64,000 nucleotides of DNA from Cryptomeria japonica (Eukaryota; Streptophyta; Pinopsida; Cupressales; Cupressaceae): NCBI RefSeq assembly GCF_030272615.1, contig NC_081405.1:605598177-605662176 (forward strand), read 5' to 3'. The position numbers and the translations under genes are program-made. Shown here piece after piece: positions 1 through 9,444 of the stretch (position 1 is the first letter of the stretch; each line of letters opens with the position of its first letter). The notes under the pieces were generated by a model that worked only from the letters and a program-made list of their open reading frames with translations, ran no database searches and had not been told where the DNA came from.

Positions 1-1
1 A

Positions 2-1575
2 TTCCATTCAAACACTGAATGGTGTAAAATCTGGCGAAGTAAGTACTCTCTTCTGTCCTCCTCTCTTTCTTCTTTTATCAATTCAGAAATCAATATTAAT
101 GGGTCCCATATATGGAATCATTCCTCTAAGTTCAAAGAAAGCATTGCTAAAGGAGTGATTTGGAAAGTAGGAAATGGTAGGAAAGTAAAATTCTGGGAAG
201 ACACCTGGCTTTTTGATAAACCTTTGACTGAAGTCCCTGAATGGGCCCCTCATGCTCCCTCCTATATTAGAATTTTTGGCCCTTTAGTTGCAGAGTATTG
301 GTCTGGAAATAAATGGCAAAACATTAAAAGTATCCACCCTAGCCTTACTAAGCTCAAGATCCATCTGTCTTCAGTCTAGTTGAATAAAGAGGAAGACCCC
401 CTTATTTGGAAACATGAACCCAAAGGTATTATAACTATTTCTTCAATGTATGGGGTCCTTTCCTCCACCCCTCCTATTAATCCTTTCTGGTCTAAAGCCT
501 GGATTAAGGGTCTAACCCCCAAAATCAACTTTTTCTTTTGGACCATTCTTCAAAATAAGATCTTGACCCTAGACAACCTCAAGGGCAGAGGTTTTGCCTT
601 CCTGAGTAGATGTGCTTTGTGTCTTCAGGAGGAAGAGTCAATGGACCACCTGGCCATCCACTGTTCCTATTCTACCTCAATCTGGGAAAGATTTCTTAAA
701 ATTTTTAGCACTGATTGGGTGTTTCCTAACACTATCAGTGATCTATTCTCCTCTTGGAACTTTCATTGGACTAACTCCTTTTTGAGATCTTTGTGGTAGC
801 TATCACTTCCTCACATCCTGTGGGGATTATGGAAAGAAAGAAATAATCGTATCTTCAAGGATATATCCCTCAATCAGGATATTGTGTTCCAGAAAATACA
901 ATGGGCGATTGTGGAGAATATTGGGATCATTGAGGGTCCCTGCTTCTCGACCAATCCCCTGGAATCCAACATTTTAAGCTCCTGGAATTTTAAGATTGCT
1001 AGTAGTTCTGACCCTAATCAAAATAAAAGACTCAAAGCTAGGTGGCAACCCCCCCTCATGGCTGGTTCAAAGTCAATTTTGATGGTGCTGCAAAAGGTAA
1101 CCCGGGGCCTGTGGGTTGTGCTGCTATTCTCAGAGATGATAAAGGTATTTGCAAGGAAATGGTTATTATCCCAATAGGGAGCCAAACAAACCATAAAGCA
1201 GAAGCAATGGCAGCTCTCCAAGGTATTCTCCTTGCTAAAAAATGGAATTGCCCCTACATATGGATTGAAGGGGATTCAAACAATATCATCAAATGTCTCA
1301 AGGGGACCTCTAAGCCCTCATGATCAATCAACAATATCATCAAAGCTATTGGAGACCTTATCAGCACTTTTGAAAAAAGTTACATATCCCATATCTATCG
1401 TGAAGCCAATGGGTCTGCTGACAGGGCAGCCAACGCAGTGATTAAAAAAGATGAAATGATTACGTGGGCGGGAGAACAAGGACTCGTTGAGGATGTCAGA
1501 CTAATCATTTTTAAGGACCAATATAGAAGCACTCCAAATATTTTTGATGGACAGAATAATAATGAAAAGGACTAA
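2..1575 (+). pseudogene. LINE ORF2 C-terminal part: RT tail, zinc-binding region, RNase H
   Basis: This is the 3' part of a plant LINE (L1-like) ORF2, whose product reverse-transcribes the element mRNA at the target site. The window edge removes endonuclease and most of the RT. Seen in order: the post-RT segment with IWKVGNGRKVKFWEDTW, a zinc-binding segment with CALCLQEEESMDHLAIHC, the LWGLWKERNNRIF motif, and an RNase H domain (VNFDGAAKGNPG, then EGDS, then IYREANGSADRAAN), which supply the usual D, E, D and D residues. It is broken by in-frame stops at 377-379, 797-799 and 1321-1323 and by a one-base shift at the C-run near 1059-1065. The reading frame closes at 1575. The family is clear; the copy is dead. 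The next ORF starts about 230 bp downstream on the same strand. Confidence 0.93.
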
Positions 1576-1807
1576 ATGGAGAACTTCGAGTTATTATAAT
1601 AATGTCAACCTCATTTATTATAATACTTATTCTATCACTTCCCACACTTTCTGGGTTAAATTGATAGTTATGATAAGCTTTCTAGTTAAGACTCTCTGCA
1701 AGTTTCAAAATTTGGCTCTAAACAGCAAAAAAATGGGCGGAAACAGATGGCGATACGAACCTAGCAGCTGCAAGGAATGGAAATAGAAGGAGGCGGTCTA
1801 GAGCATT
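1576..1807 (+). other. Spacer between LINE ORF2 and the downstream ORF
   Basis: This is a short interval with no polyA tract or target-site duplication, so nothing marks the end of the LINE at 1575. That favours the LINE transcript continuing into the next ORF. No coding signature is recognised. Confidence 0.5.
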
Positions 1808-3444
1808 TTGCAGAAGGGTGGTTTTTCAAAATTCATGGAGAGACTCCATGGTCGGGATGGCACGGTTACCTATTTTTTCTACAAAAACTGGAGAAAGGGT
1901 GTGTTGAAAATGGGAGACCAGAATGTTGTAATTGATGAAGTCCTTATTGCCCAAGCCACAGACCTCGGAAGGGAAGGATGCAACTTCTATAGAGATAGAA
2001 AAGTCAGTAAGGAGAGCATTGACAGATATCCGAAAACCAAAAAGGAGAAAAAACACCTGGTGAAGTTAAGTAAAACTTACTACCCCCTAGGGCTTTTCTT
2101 AAACCATTGTGGGAGGTCCTCTTTGTTTTAATGCGCTACATTACTTTGGATGGTAGGTTTACTAAAGTTTACGGATACCATTTTGTTTTGCTGAATCATT
2201 TTAGGCATGATGAGAAGGTTAGTTTTCCTTGTTTTCTGTTATGGTTGATGAATGCCACTATTAAGGCCTACAAAGAGAACCCTATGGGGGACATTGCCAT
2301 GCTTCAAGGCTTAATGGTCCTTATTTATGACCATCTCAAGGCTAATCAAATAACCCGCTCGCAGCCCTCTATAGAGTCTAAGGAGGATGGGTCTAACTCT
2401 CTCTTTTCAGTGGATGAGGATTCTGACAGTGACCCATCAAGTGATTCTGAGGAGAGTTTGGATGTTTTGGATTTTGAAATTGGTAAGAAGCGGAAATATA
2501 TGAAAACAAGACTTTCTTCCTCAAAGGGTAAAAAACCTAAAGGCAGAATCCTCCAGATTAGCTTTTCCTCGGAGGAGGAGGTCTCTAAAGACTCAGAGAA
2601 GGAAAAACCTCAAGGTTCTCTAAAAAAGAAAACTAAAGTCCACACTCAGACTAGAAACAAGCATAAGAGGAAGGAGGAGAATGTGAAGGAGCTAGAGGTT
2701 TATAAGAAGGAAAGAACTTCGGAAGCCGAACAAAACCTAGAGTAGGTGACCACTGGCGAGGCTCTTAGGGTTGAAGAAATAGCTACTATTGGTGATACTC
2801 CAAAAAAGGAACAAGATATCCCTGGTAAGCCTGATCCTCCCCCTAACCCTCCTCCTAAGGGTATGCAAGGTTTTATGGACACTATGGAGTGGCTTATAAC
2901 CGGTTACAAGAAAGTTGTGGATGACAACAAAAAGCTCAGCCACAGAATTTAGATTCTGGAAACTATCAACACTGGGGAAGGGAAGACTATGGTTGATTAC
3001 ATTGAGGACTTGAAAAACACTATTGCAAAACCTGAAAACATAACAGACTCCTTCAACCCCAGATTTGAGAAAATAGAGAAAGACCTGCTGGAAAGGAAAA
3101 CTCTTGTTGACGCTAATGATCAAACTATTTTGGGCACTGCTAGTAAAGTCAGCAAAATCGAGGATTTCCTCAAGAGTATTGCAAAACAAAGTTTAAGCAT
3201 CCTGAAGATTTCTGCTATCAACACTAATACTCTCATCAGCAAATTGGACGAGGAGAAGGAGACCCTAGATATTGACCCTGACACTGAAGGCACAGGAGAT
3301 GTTCAAGGACCCAGAACTAGAACCAGATGCAAAAAGATAGAAAAGAAACCTAACAAGGACCTAGATTATCTCAAAGTTGTTGGAGCCACCTATGACCAGT
3401 TGGTGAAAAAGATAGAGGACCTCCTGAAGACTATACCTGTGTAG
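1808..3444 (+). pseudogene. Putative LINE third ORF: YHFVLLNHFRH domain, acidic linker, coiled coil
   Basis: I do not recognise a named family. The N-terminal part reads MERLHGRDGTVTYFF, then LIAQATDLGREGCNFYRDR, then YHFVLLNHFRH. It is followed by a Ser/Asp/Glu/Lys-rich linker of about 150 residues, a Pro patch, a likely coiled coil with MVDYIEDLKNTIAK, and a basic tail with RTRTRCKK. The first frame runs from 1808 (the first ATG is at 1835; the true start is unclear). A frameshift near 2085-2097 moves to the frame used to 3444, with stops at 2743-2745 and 2950-2952. A homologue on the minus strand at 44958-46282 has the same order of parts and the same 3' end. Its position directly after LINE RNase H, and its polyA/TSD-bounded sister copy, suggest it is the last ORF of the LINE. 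A retrocopied host gene is the alternative. Confidence 0.7.
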
Positions 3445-3619
3445 TGCTTTCCTAGTTTCTTTGTTGTTTTTTTCCTTAGCTGTCTTTTTGGTTTGCTAGC
3501 TTTTTTGCCAATCATTTTGTAAGCGGTTTATAAGCTCTAGACTTTTTGATGTCTTATCTTAATCTCCTATGTTAAAGGTTTCGGGTTCTGAAAACCTGTT
3601 TTTCTTAATTAATCAAAAC
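3445..3619 (+). other. LINE 3' UTR with terminal hairpin
   Basis: This is a T-rich trailer of about 175 bp. A hairpin lies at 3576-3597: AGGTTTC, a 7-nt loop, then GAAAACCT (one bulged A). It is followed by an A/T-rich end 'aattaatcaaaaca'. The same trailer end, with a hairpin in the same place, closes the second copy at 44785-44807 (minus). In plant L1 elements such 3' stem-loops are the recognition site of the reverse transcriptase. Confidence 0.6.
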
Positions 3620-4099
3620 ACTTTATAAAATGCAAGTCATGTGTATGCAGTTGTTGCAGAATAGAGCAATGAAGAATGAACAAATTATTATTTGTGTCGT
3701 TGTGTTGAGCCTAAAAGAAAATTGACAACCACAATCATTGATAGAGAGGGTATTGAGTACCCAATAGGGTCTGTTGTCGTGACAGGAATATGGCTTCGGA
3801 GATAACCTATTAAGAATTTTGATGTTTGGTTGTTCGAGGACTTTGAAACACACATACATATTCTTCATTTCTCTAACCTTATTCTTGCAACAAATATTCA
3901 TTTGATGAAGTATCGTGGTAGACCTCATAACAAGATTTTATGGAAAGTTCATGAATCTAACCACGAGGCAATACTTGACACAATATGGGTTAGAGCCAAT
4001 CCTAAAGGCTCACTTGATTGATTCTATGGTTCAGAGTAGAATGATTTTGAGAATTTTGTATAAATCATCGATGAATTGTTCTATATTCATTTTTTGTAT
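3620..4099. other. No gene recognised
   Basis: This is unique-looking AT-rich sequence between the LINE 3' end and the tandem arrays. Short open frames occur on both strands, but none shows a domain or a homologue inside the window. Confidence 0.5.
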
Positions 4100-4430
4100 A
4101 TATAAATGCCCATGAGCTGATTTTTACATGTTTAGAGGCATACTTTTGTATATTTAAATGGTAATGAGCTGATTTGTACATATGTACATGCCAAATTTTG
4201 TATATTAAAATGGTGATGAGCTGAATCGCACATATTGTAATGCCAAATTTTGTATAAAAGCCCATGAGATGATTTGTATATTAAAATGGCGATGAGTTGA
4301 ATTGCACATATTGTAATGCCAAATTTTGTATAAAAGTCCATGAGATGATTTGTAAGACATTTTTTTGTATAATCAAATAGCCAAGAGCTGATTTGACCAT
4401 ATTTAGAGACAAAATTTTGAATAATATGTG
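4100..4430. repeat. Degenerate tandem repeat around 'atgagctgatttgtac'
   Basis: The motif gagctga/gagatga recurs at 4114, 4166, 4218, 4266, 4294, 4342 and 4385, each next to a 'ttttgtata' block, so the units are roughly 28-52 bp. The best-preserved part is a 76-bp direct duplication (about 4211-4286 and 4287-4362) sharing 'cacatattgtaatgcc'. Apparent ORFs across it are only the repeat read in frame. Confidence 0.8.
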
Positions 4431-4654
4431 ACAATGTTTTGTGCCTATTTTGTGTGTCAATGTTTTGTGACTATGTTTTGAGTATATGTGATGTGTCCCT
4501 AGTCAATCATGAACATTCTTGATTCTTGTATAATCATGAAGAATTATTTGAGTCATTCTCGGGTCATAGGGGTCATAGATTGAGACTAGATACAATTTGA
4601 GCAAAAATTGTCATTGTTGTCAAAAAAATTGTCAAGCAACTTCTGCATTGTGTT

Positions 4655-6560
4655 GGTACGGTATGACTCTCGATGTTCCGACACTTTGGGATGCACAAAA
4701 GGGGCATGCCTACCATAAACCTGCCCACTCGGATGCGCTCACGATGTCAGTTTATGTACACAATGAACCAAATCAATTCTAGCCAATCTAGAAACTTTGC
4801 ATTGCATGCAATTGATGGTTTTTGCAACAGGCGAAAAAATGCTACCAATTGAAAATGGGTCCGACTCGTCAAAAATTGAGATAGGCAATTGTAGAGGAGC
4901 CTCACATGACCCCACAGTTTCAAACGGATCAGCCATATGTGTCCTGGATTTGAAGAAATAGTTCATCAAATTTTGATAATTTTTTGGACTCAAGGCACTT
5001 GAGAGATCGCATAAGTACGGTATGACTCTCGACGTTCTGGCTCTTTGGGATTCACAATAGGGGCATGCCTAGCGTAAAACTACCCACCTGGAAGTGCTCA
5101 CGATATCAATTTGTGTACATGACAAACCGAATCAATTCTAGCCAATCTGGCAACTTTGCATTGCATGTAACTGATGGTTTTTGCAGCAGGCGAAAAATGC
5201 TACCAATTGAAAATGGTTTTGATTCGTCAAAAACTGAGACAGGCCATTGTAGAGGAGCCTCATGTGACCCCACAGGTTCAAACGGATTGACCATATGTGT
5301 CCTAGATTTGAAGGAACAGTCCATCAAATTTTGACATTTTTTCAGACTCAGGGCACTTGAGAGATCGCACCGGTATGGTATCACTCTCGACGTTTTGGCA
5401 CTTTGGGATGCACGACAGGGGCATGACTAGTGTAAATCTGCCCACCTGGACATGCTCGTGACGTCATTTTGTGCACACGACAAACGGAATCAATTCTAGC
5501 CAATCTGGCAACTTTGCATTGCATGCAACTAACAGTTTTTGCAATAGGCAAAAAAATGCTACCAATTGAAAATGGCTCTAACTCGTCAAAAACTGAGATA
5601 GGCAATTGTAGAGGAGTCTCACACAACCCCACAGGTTCAAACAAATTGACCATATGTATCCTAGATTTGAAGAAATAGTCCGTCAAATTTTCACAATTTT
5701 TTGGACTCAGGGCACTTGAGAGATCGCACCAGTACGATATGACTCTCAGTGTTCCGACGCTTTGGGATGCACGATAGGGGCATGCCTAGCATAAACCTAC
5801 CCACCCAGACACACTCATGACATCAGTTTGTGTACATGATGAGCCAAATCAATTGTAGCCGATCTGGCAACTTTGCATTACATGCAACTGATGGTTTTTG
5901 CAACAGGCGAAAAAAGGCTACCAATTGAAAATGGCTCTGATTCATCAAAAACCGAGACAGCCCATTGTAGAGGAGCCTCGTGCGACCCCACAGGTTCAAA
6001 TAGATCGACCATATGTGTCTTGGATTTAAAGAAATAGTCTGTCAAATTTTGACAATGTTTTGGACTCAGGGCACTTTAGAGATCGCACTGATACGGTATA
6101 ACTCTCGACATTCTGGCACTTTGGGATGCACGACAGGGGCATGCCTAGCATAAACTGGCCCACCCGGACATGCTCGTGATGTCGATTTGTGCAGATGATG
6201 AACTGAACCAATTCTAGCCAATTTGGCAAGTTTGCATTGCATGCAACTAACGGTTTTTGCAGTAGGCAAAAAAATGCTACCAATTGAAAATGGCTCTGAC
6301 TCGTCAAAAACTGAAATAGGCCATTATAGAGGAGCCTCACGTGACCCCACAAGTTCAAACGGATCGACTATATGTGTCTTGGATTTGAAGAAACAGTCCA
6401 TCAAATTTTGACAATTTTTTGGACTCTGGCCACTTGAGAGATCGCACTAGTATGGTATGACCCTCGACGTTCTGGCACTTTGGGATGCATGACAAGGGCA
6501 TGCCTAGCGTAAACCTTCCCACTCAGACGCGCTCATGAGGTTGGTTTGTGCACACGATGA
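4655..6560. repeat. 359-bp satellite array, five full units plus a partial sixth
   Basis: The anchor 'ctttgggat' falls at 4683, 5043, 5401, 5760, 6119 and 6478, giving spacings of 360, 358, 359, 359 and 359 bp. Each unit carries the same ordered landmarks: 'tatgactctcgac', 'aggggcatgcc', 'ccaatctggcaactttgcat', 'gctaccaattgaaaatgg', 'gtagaggagcctca', 'ccatatgtgtcctggatttg' and 'cacttgagagatcgca'. Differences between units are scattered substitutions, mostly C/T and G/A. The array stops abruptly after 'gtgcacacgatgaac' near 6560. No coding function is visible; open frames inside recur with the repeat. Confidence 0.95.
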
Positions 6561-6597
6561 ACAAAATTTTACCATTGCGAGCGTGAGGGTGCTCTCG

Positions 6598-6900
6598 CAC
6601 CAAACACATATTGTTGTTTATATTCATATTGTCAATTTTTGTTGTTTATATTCATATTGTTGATTACATATGCAAATATTCATTTAAATTTAGAAAAGGG
6701 CAGCCACCAAATATAGCGAGTACACAATAATGAACTGAATACAAGGAGTTTTGTAGGGTTAATTCAACATTTTAGAAATTTTATCAATTCATATTCCACG
6801 ATTGCAATGTTTTATATCATATATTCTTGTTGTTTATATTCATATTGTTGATTACATATGCAAATATTCATTTAAATTTATAAAAGGACAGCCACAAAAT
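6598..6900. repeat. Direct duplication with 'ttgtttatattcatattgtt'
   Basis: A block containing 'gattacatatgcaaatattc' and 'ggcagccac' occurs near 6611-6755 and again near 6829-6935. The first block also has an internal short duplication. The repeat is AT-rich, with no gene. Confidence 0.75.
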
Positions 6901-6935
6901 ACAACAAATACAAAATAATGAACTCAGTACACATT

Positions 6936-7049
6936 TATTGGATCGAATATCAATATTTATATATATATAAAGGCATGTCTGCCAAGTCAATACAAGTATT
7001 ACAGAAATGTGGCATATGCCATGTCCAAATCGATATACAATAAAAATGT
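6936..7049. other. Short AT-rich gap
   Basis: AT-rich sequence with a short (TA)n run near 6958. Nothing else is recognised. Confidence 0.4.
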
Positions 7050-8565
7050 AGAATATATCTACATGTACTGGTCATTCTATGACCAAAACTAACACTATAT
7101 GATCATAAACTTGTGGTGGATCATAAAAATCAAGCCTCTTCGATGCAGTACGTGGCTCTGTAGATGGTTGCAAAACCATAATTCAAAAGCCAAGTTAGAA
7201 TTCTTTTGTAGAAAATAGTTCACAATTAACAACATAACTATGCATTTAACTTTAATTCCTTTGCAATTGAAATGAAGATTGCCTCATCGGCTGATCTAGG
7301 AGCTAATGTCTTCACTCTCCTCTCCTTGTCACTCTTAAGAGTTTTCTTGAAGACATACTTAAATGGATCCACGTTATGGTCGTACCACGAAGGGGTCTAT
7401 TGTAGATTAAATGTACAATTAATACAATGTACTAACATAAATATATCAAAACACTTAAAAGCTATAATATAGAGAACAATGATGTACATGTGCCTAAGAT
7501 GCTTCTCCAATGGACTAAGGATGGTTCACCATCGATGCAGAAACTGTTGCTATTACCTATACAAAAAATGTTCAAAGATTAAATACAATTAATATAATGA
7601 TAAGTATTGAAGCTTAAAAACAATTAATTTTACATATCAAACAAAAGTGTATCGGATCCTGAGATGCTTCTCCAATGTAAGGAGGAGGGTTCTTCATTGA
7701 TGAAATAGGTATGAATATTTCCTGTATGAAAAAATTATAAGATTATAATATATCATAAGTTCACATGTACGCGTGCATATAATCATTAAATCAAAATAGT
7801 TTGGGCGCACATTGAGCACAAACTCACAATATACATTTCTCAAAAAATATAATGGCACCTCATAATTATTACAAGGTGGATCATCAAAGACCATCCACCA
7901 CCTCTGCCAAAAAAGATACTTCATCTGCACATTGGTACACCAATGTATGGGAAACCTCTTTGCATTAAGAGGTAATGACTGACCAGTTTTGGGATCAATG
8001 AAAAGGGCACATATTTATTGTTTAGTAATATTTTTCATTTTTACTCCATCGTATGATAGCCCATCGGCATAGAATTGATGACACCTATCCCTAAAGCTTC
8101 CCCATTTGGTAATTTGTGTGTAAACAACTATGGCACCACTAGCTAATATTTCTAGGCTAGTGGCGAGGGATTGATGATGCTCAAGTTCAGAAGTTTTCAA
8201 TTTAACAATCAGTCTATTGCTTTTAGACGTATTTTGTCCTAATTAATTAATTAATTGCTCCTATGTTTCGGGTGTACTGTCAAAAGGAGGGATTAGGGGT
8301 TGTTCTTGTGTGTTTTCAGGAGGTGCATTTGGTTGTTCTTGTGGGTTTTCAGGAGGTGCACTTGGTTGTTCTTATTCTGGATTAGAAAAATCTGGTTTTT
8401 GAAACAAAAAATGAAAAAACCTAATAAAAATTAATGAAATTAAATTCAAAATGTAAAACAAATTGAACAAATGGGAAAGAAAGACAAAAATAAACAAAAA
8501 CTAACCTTGATCCATAGCTTGGAGGACAAATCTAGCACCCCGTTCATGGTTTAGGAGAGGAAATG
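7050..8565 (-). pseudogene. Decayed multi-exon gene of unknown identity
   Basis: I do not recognise the product. Read on the minus strand, a first exon ending in RFVLQAMDQ meets 'g|gttag' near 8516. A later exon, after 'aaccag', carries a Pro/Gln repeat (EQPSAPPENPQ, EQPNAPPENTQ) and runs on through SLEILASGAIVVYTQ and LSYDGVKMKN to FPIHWCTN and MVFDDPPCNNYEVPLYFL. Two further short exons (about 7640-7725 and 7490-7570) follow 'cag' and 'tag' acceptors and resemble each other: INEEPSSLHWRSISG and IDGEPSLVHWRSILG. A last exon near 7255-7405 has SWYDHNVDPFKYVFKK. Stops occur at several places. It could be a captured host gene fragment or an accessory gene of a transposon. Exon limits are by eye. 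Confidence 0.45.
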
Positions 8566-8664
8566 GGAAAAAAATGAAGTAAAAAACACGCTATTCATGG
8601 GTAAATGACCCAGTTTTTTTTTTTTAACTTTTTTTACCAGACACCGCGTATGCAATTATATTTG

Positions 8665-8850
8665 GATTATTAGCGCGTACGTGCTCATTTTCCTATGAGT
8701 AGAGCATACGCGCTCATTTTCCTATGAGCAGCATGTATGCGCTCATTTTCCTAGGTGTAGCATGTACACGCTCATTTTCTTACGCGTAGCATGTACGCGC
8801 TCATTTTCCTAAAAGCAGCGCGTACGCGCTATCTTCTCTAGGCTCGAGAA
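8665..8850. repeat. 29-30 bp tandem array with palindromic GCGTACGC cores
   Basis: About six units of the form 'agcgcgtacgcgctcatttt' plus 'cctatgagt' lie in tandem. Two or three more copies of the core 'gcgtacgc' stand just outside (near 8650, 8862 and 8895). The core is self-complementary. The array lies just upstream, on the minus strand, of the 7.0-8.6 kb pseudogene. It is far more GC-rich than its surroundings. Confidence 0.85.
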
Positions 8851-9444
8851 GAACAAACCTAAGCGCGTACGCAGGAATTTCAAATTTTAAAACCGCGTAC
8901 GTGTTGCTTGTTTTTCCATGTTTTTTTTGGGTGGTGTCCACTTTTCTAACCACCATCTTTGTGCACATACCCAAGTACATCTTAAAAATGCATAGTTTAC
9001 TCATATCATCCGTATCAATATCTCATCATTTCAAATTATACAATATTATCTATCAAATATCATTATTCATTATCTAATCTCATCATTTAGCATACATCAT
9101 CATCATTTCATCACATTAATATCATTACAAAAACATCATACATCTATTAACCTGCATCCACATGTTAGCAAATCATCCATATCATACATATAGAAATCAT
9201 ATCATCAACATGTACATTTAGAAAGAAAACATCTCCATATCATGTATCTCGACATAAATCATATCATCATTCTACACACATATCATCACATGGATACATA
9301 TCATATCATCACTAAAACTGAGATCTCATCATATATTGCATCAAAAAGAACACATGTATCAGAATACAATGATGTCCAAAATATCGGCTACCAAGAGCCA
9401 TCCAAGTATCAGTCTAATAACAATGTAACAATGCATAAGACACC
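8851..9444. other. AT-rich, CATCAT-rich stretch without a gene
   Basis: This contains many short 'atcatc' and 'catatcatc' runs (about 9005-9320), a microsatellite-like region downstream of the PMD pseudogene. No coding signature is recognised on either strand. Confidence 0.5.

Noticed and set aside
3830-4115. Plus-strand frames such as the one with HNKILWKVHESNHEAI
   Set aside because: The two frames overlap in different phases, no domain is visible, and no second copy in the window supports either.
4655-6560. Several open frames of 60-110 codons
   Set aside because: They recur once per 359-bp unit and have no domain. They are the satellite read in frame.
8665-8850. Regular array that might be mistaken for CRISPR
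   Set aside because: Units are contiguous with no unique spacers, and the genome is a plant.
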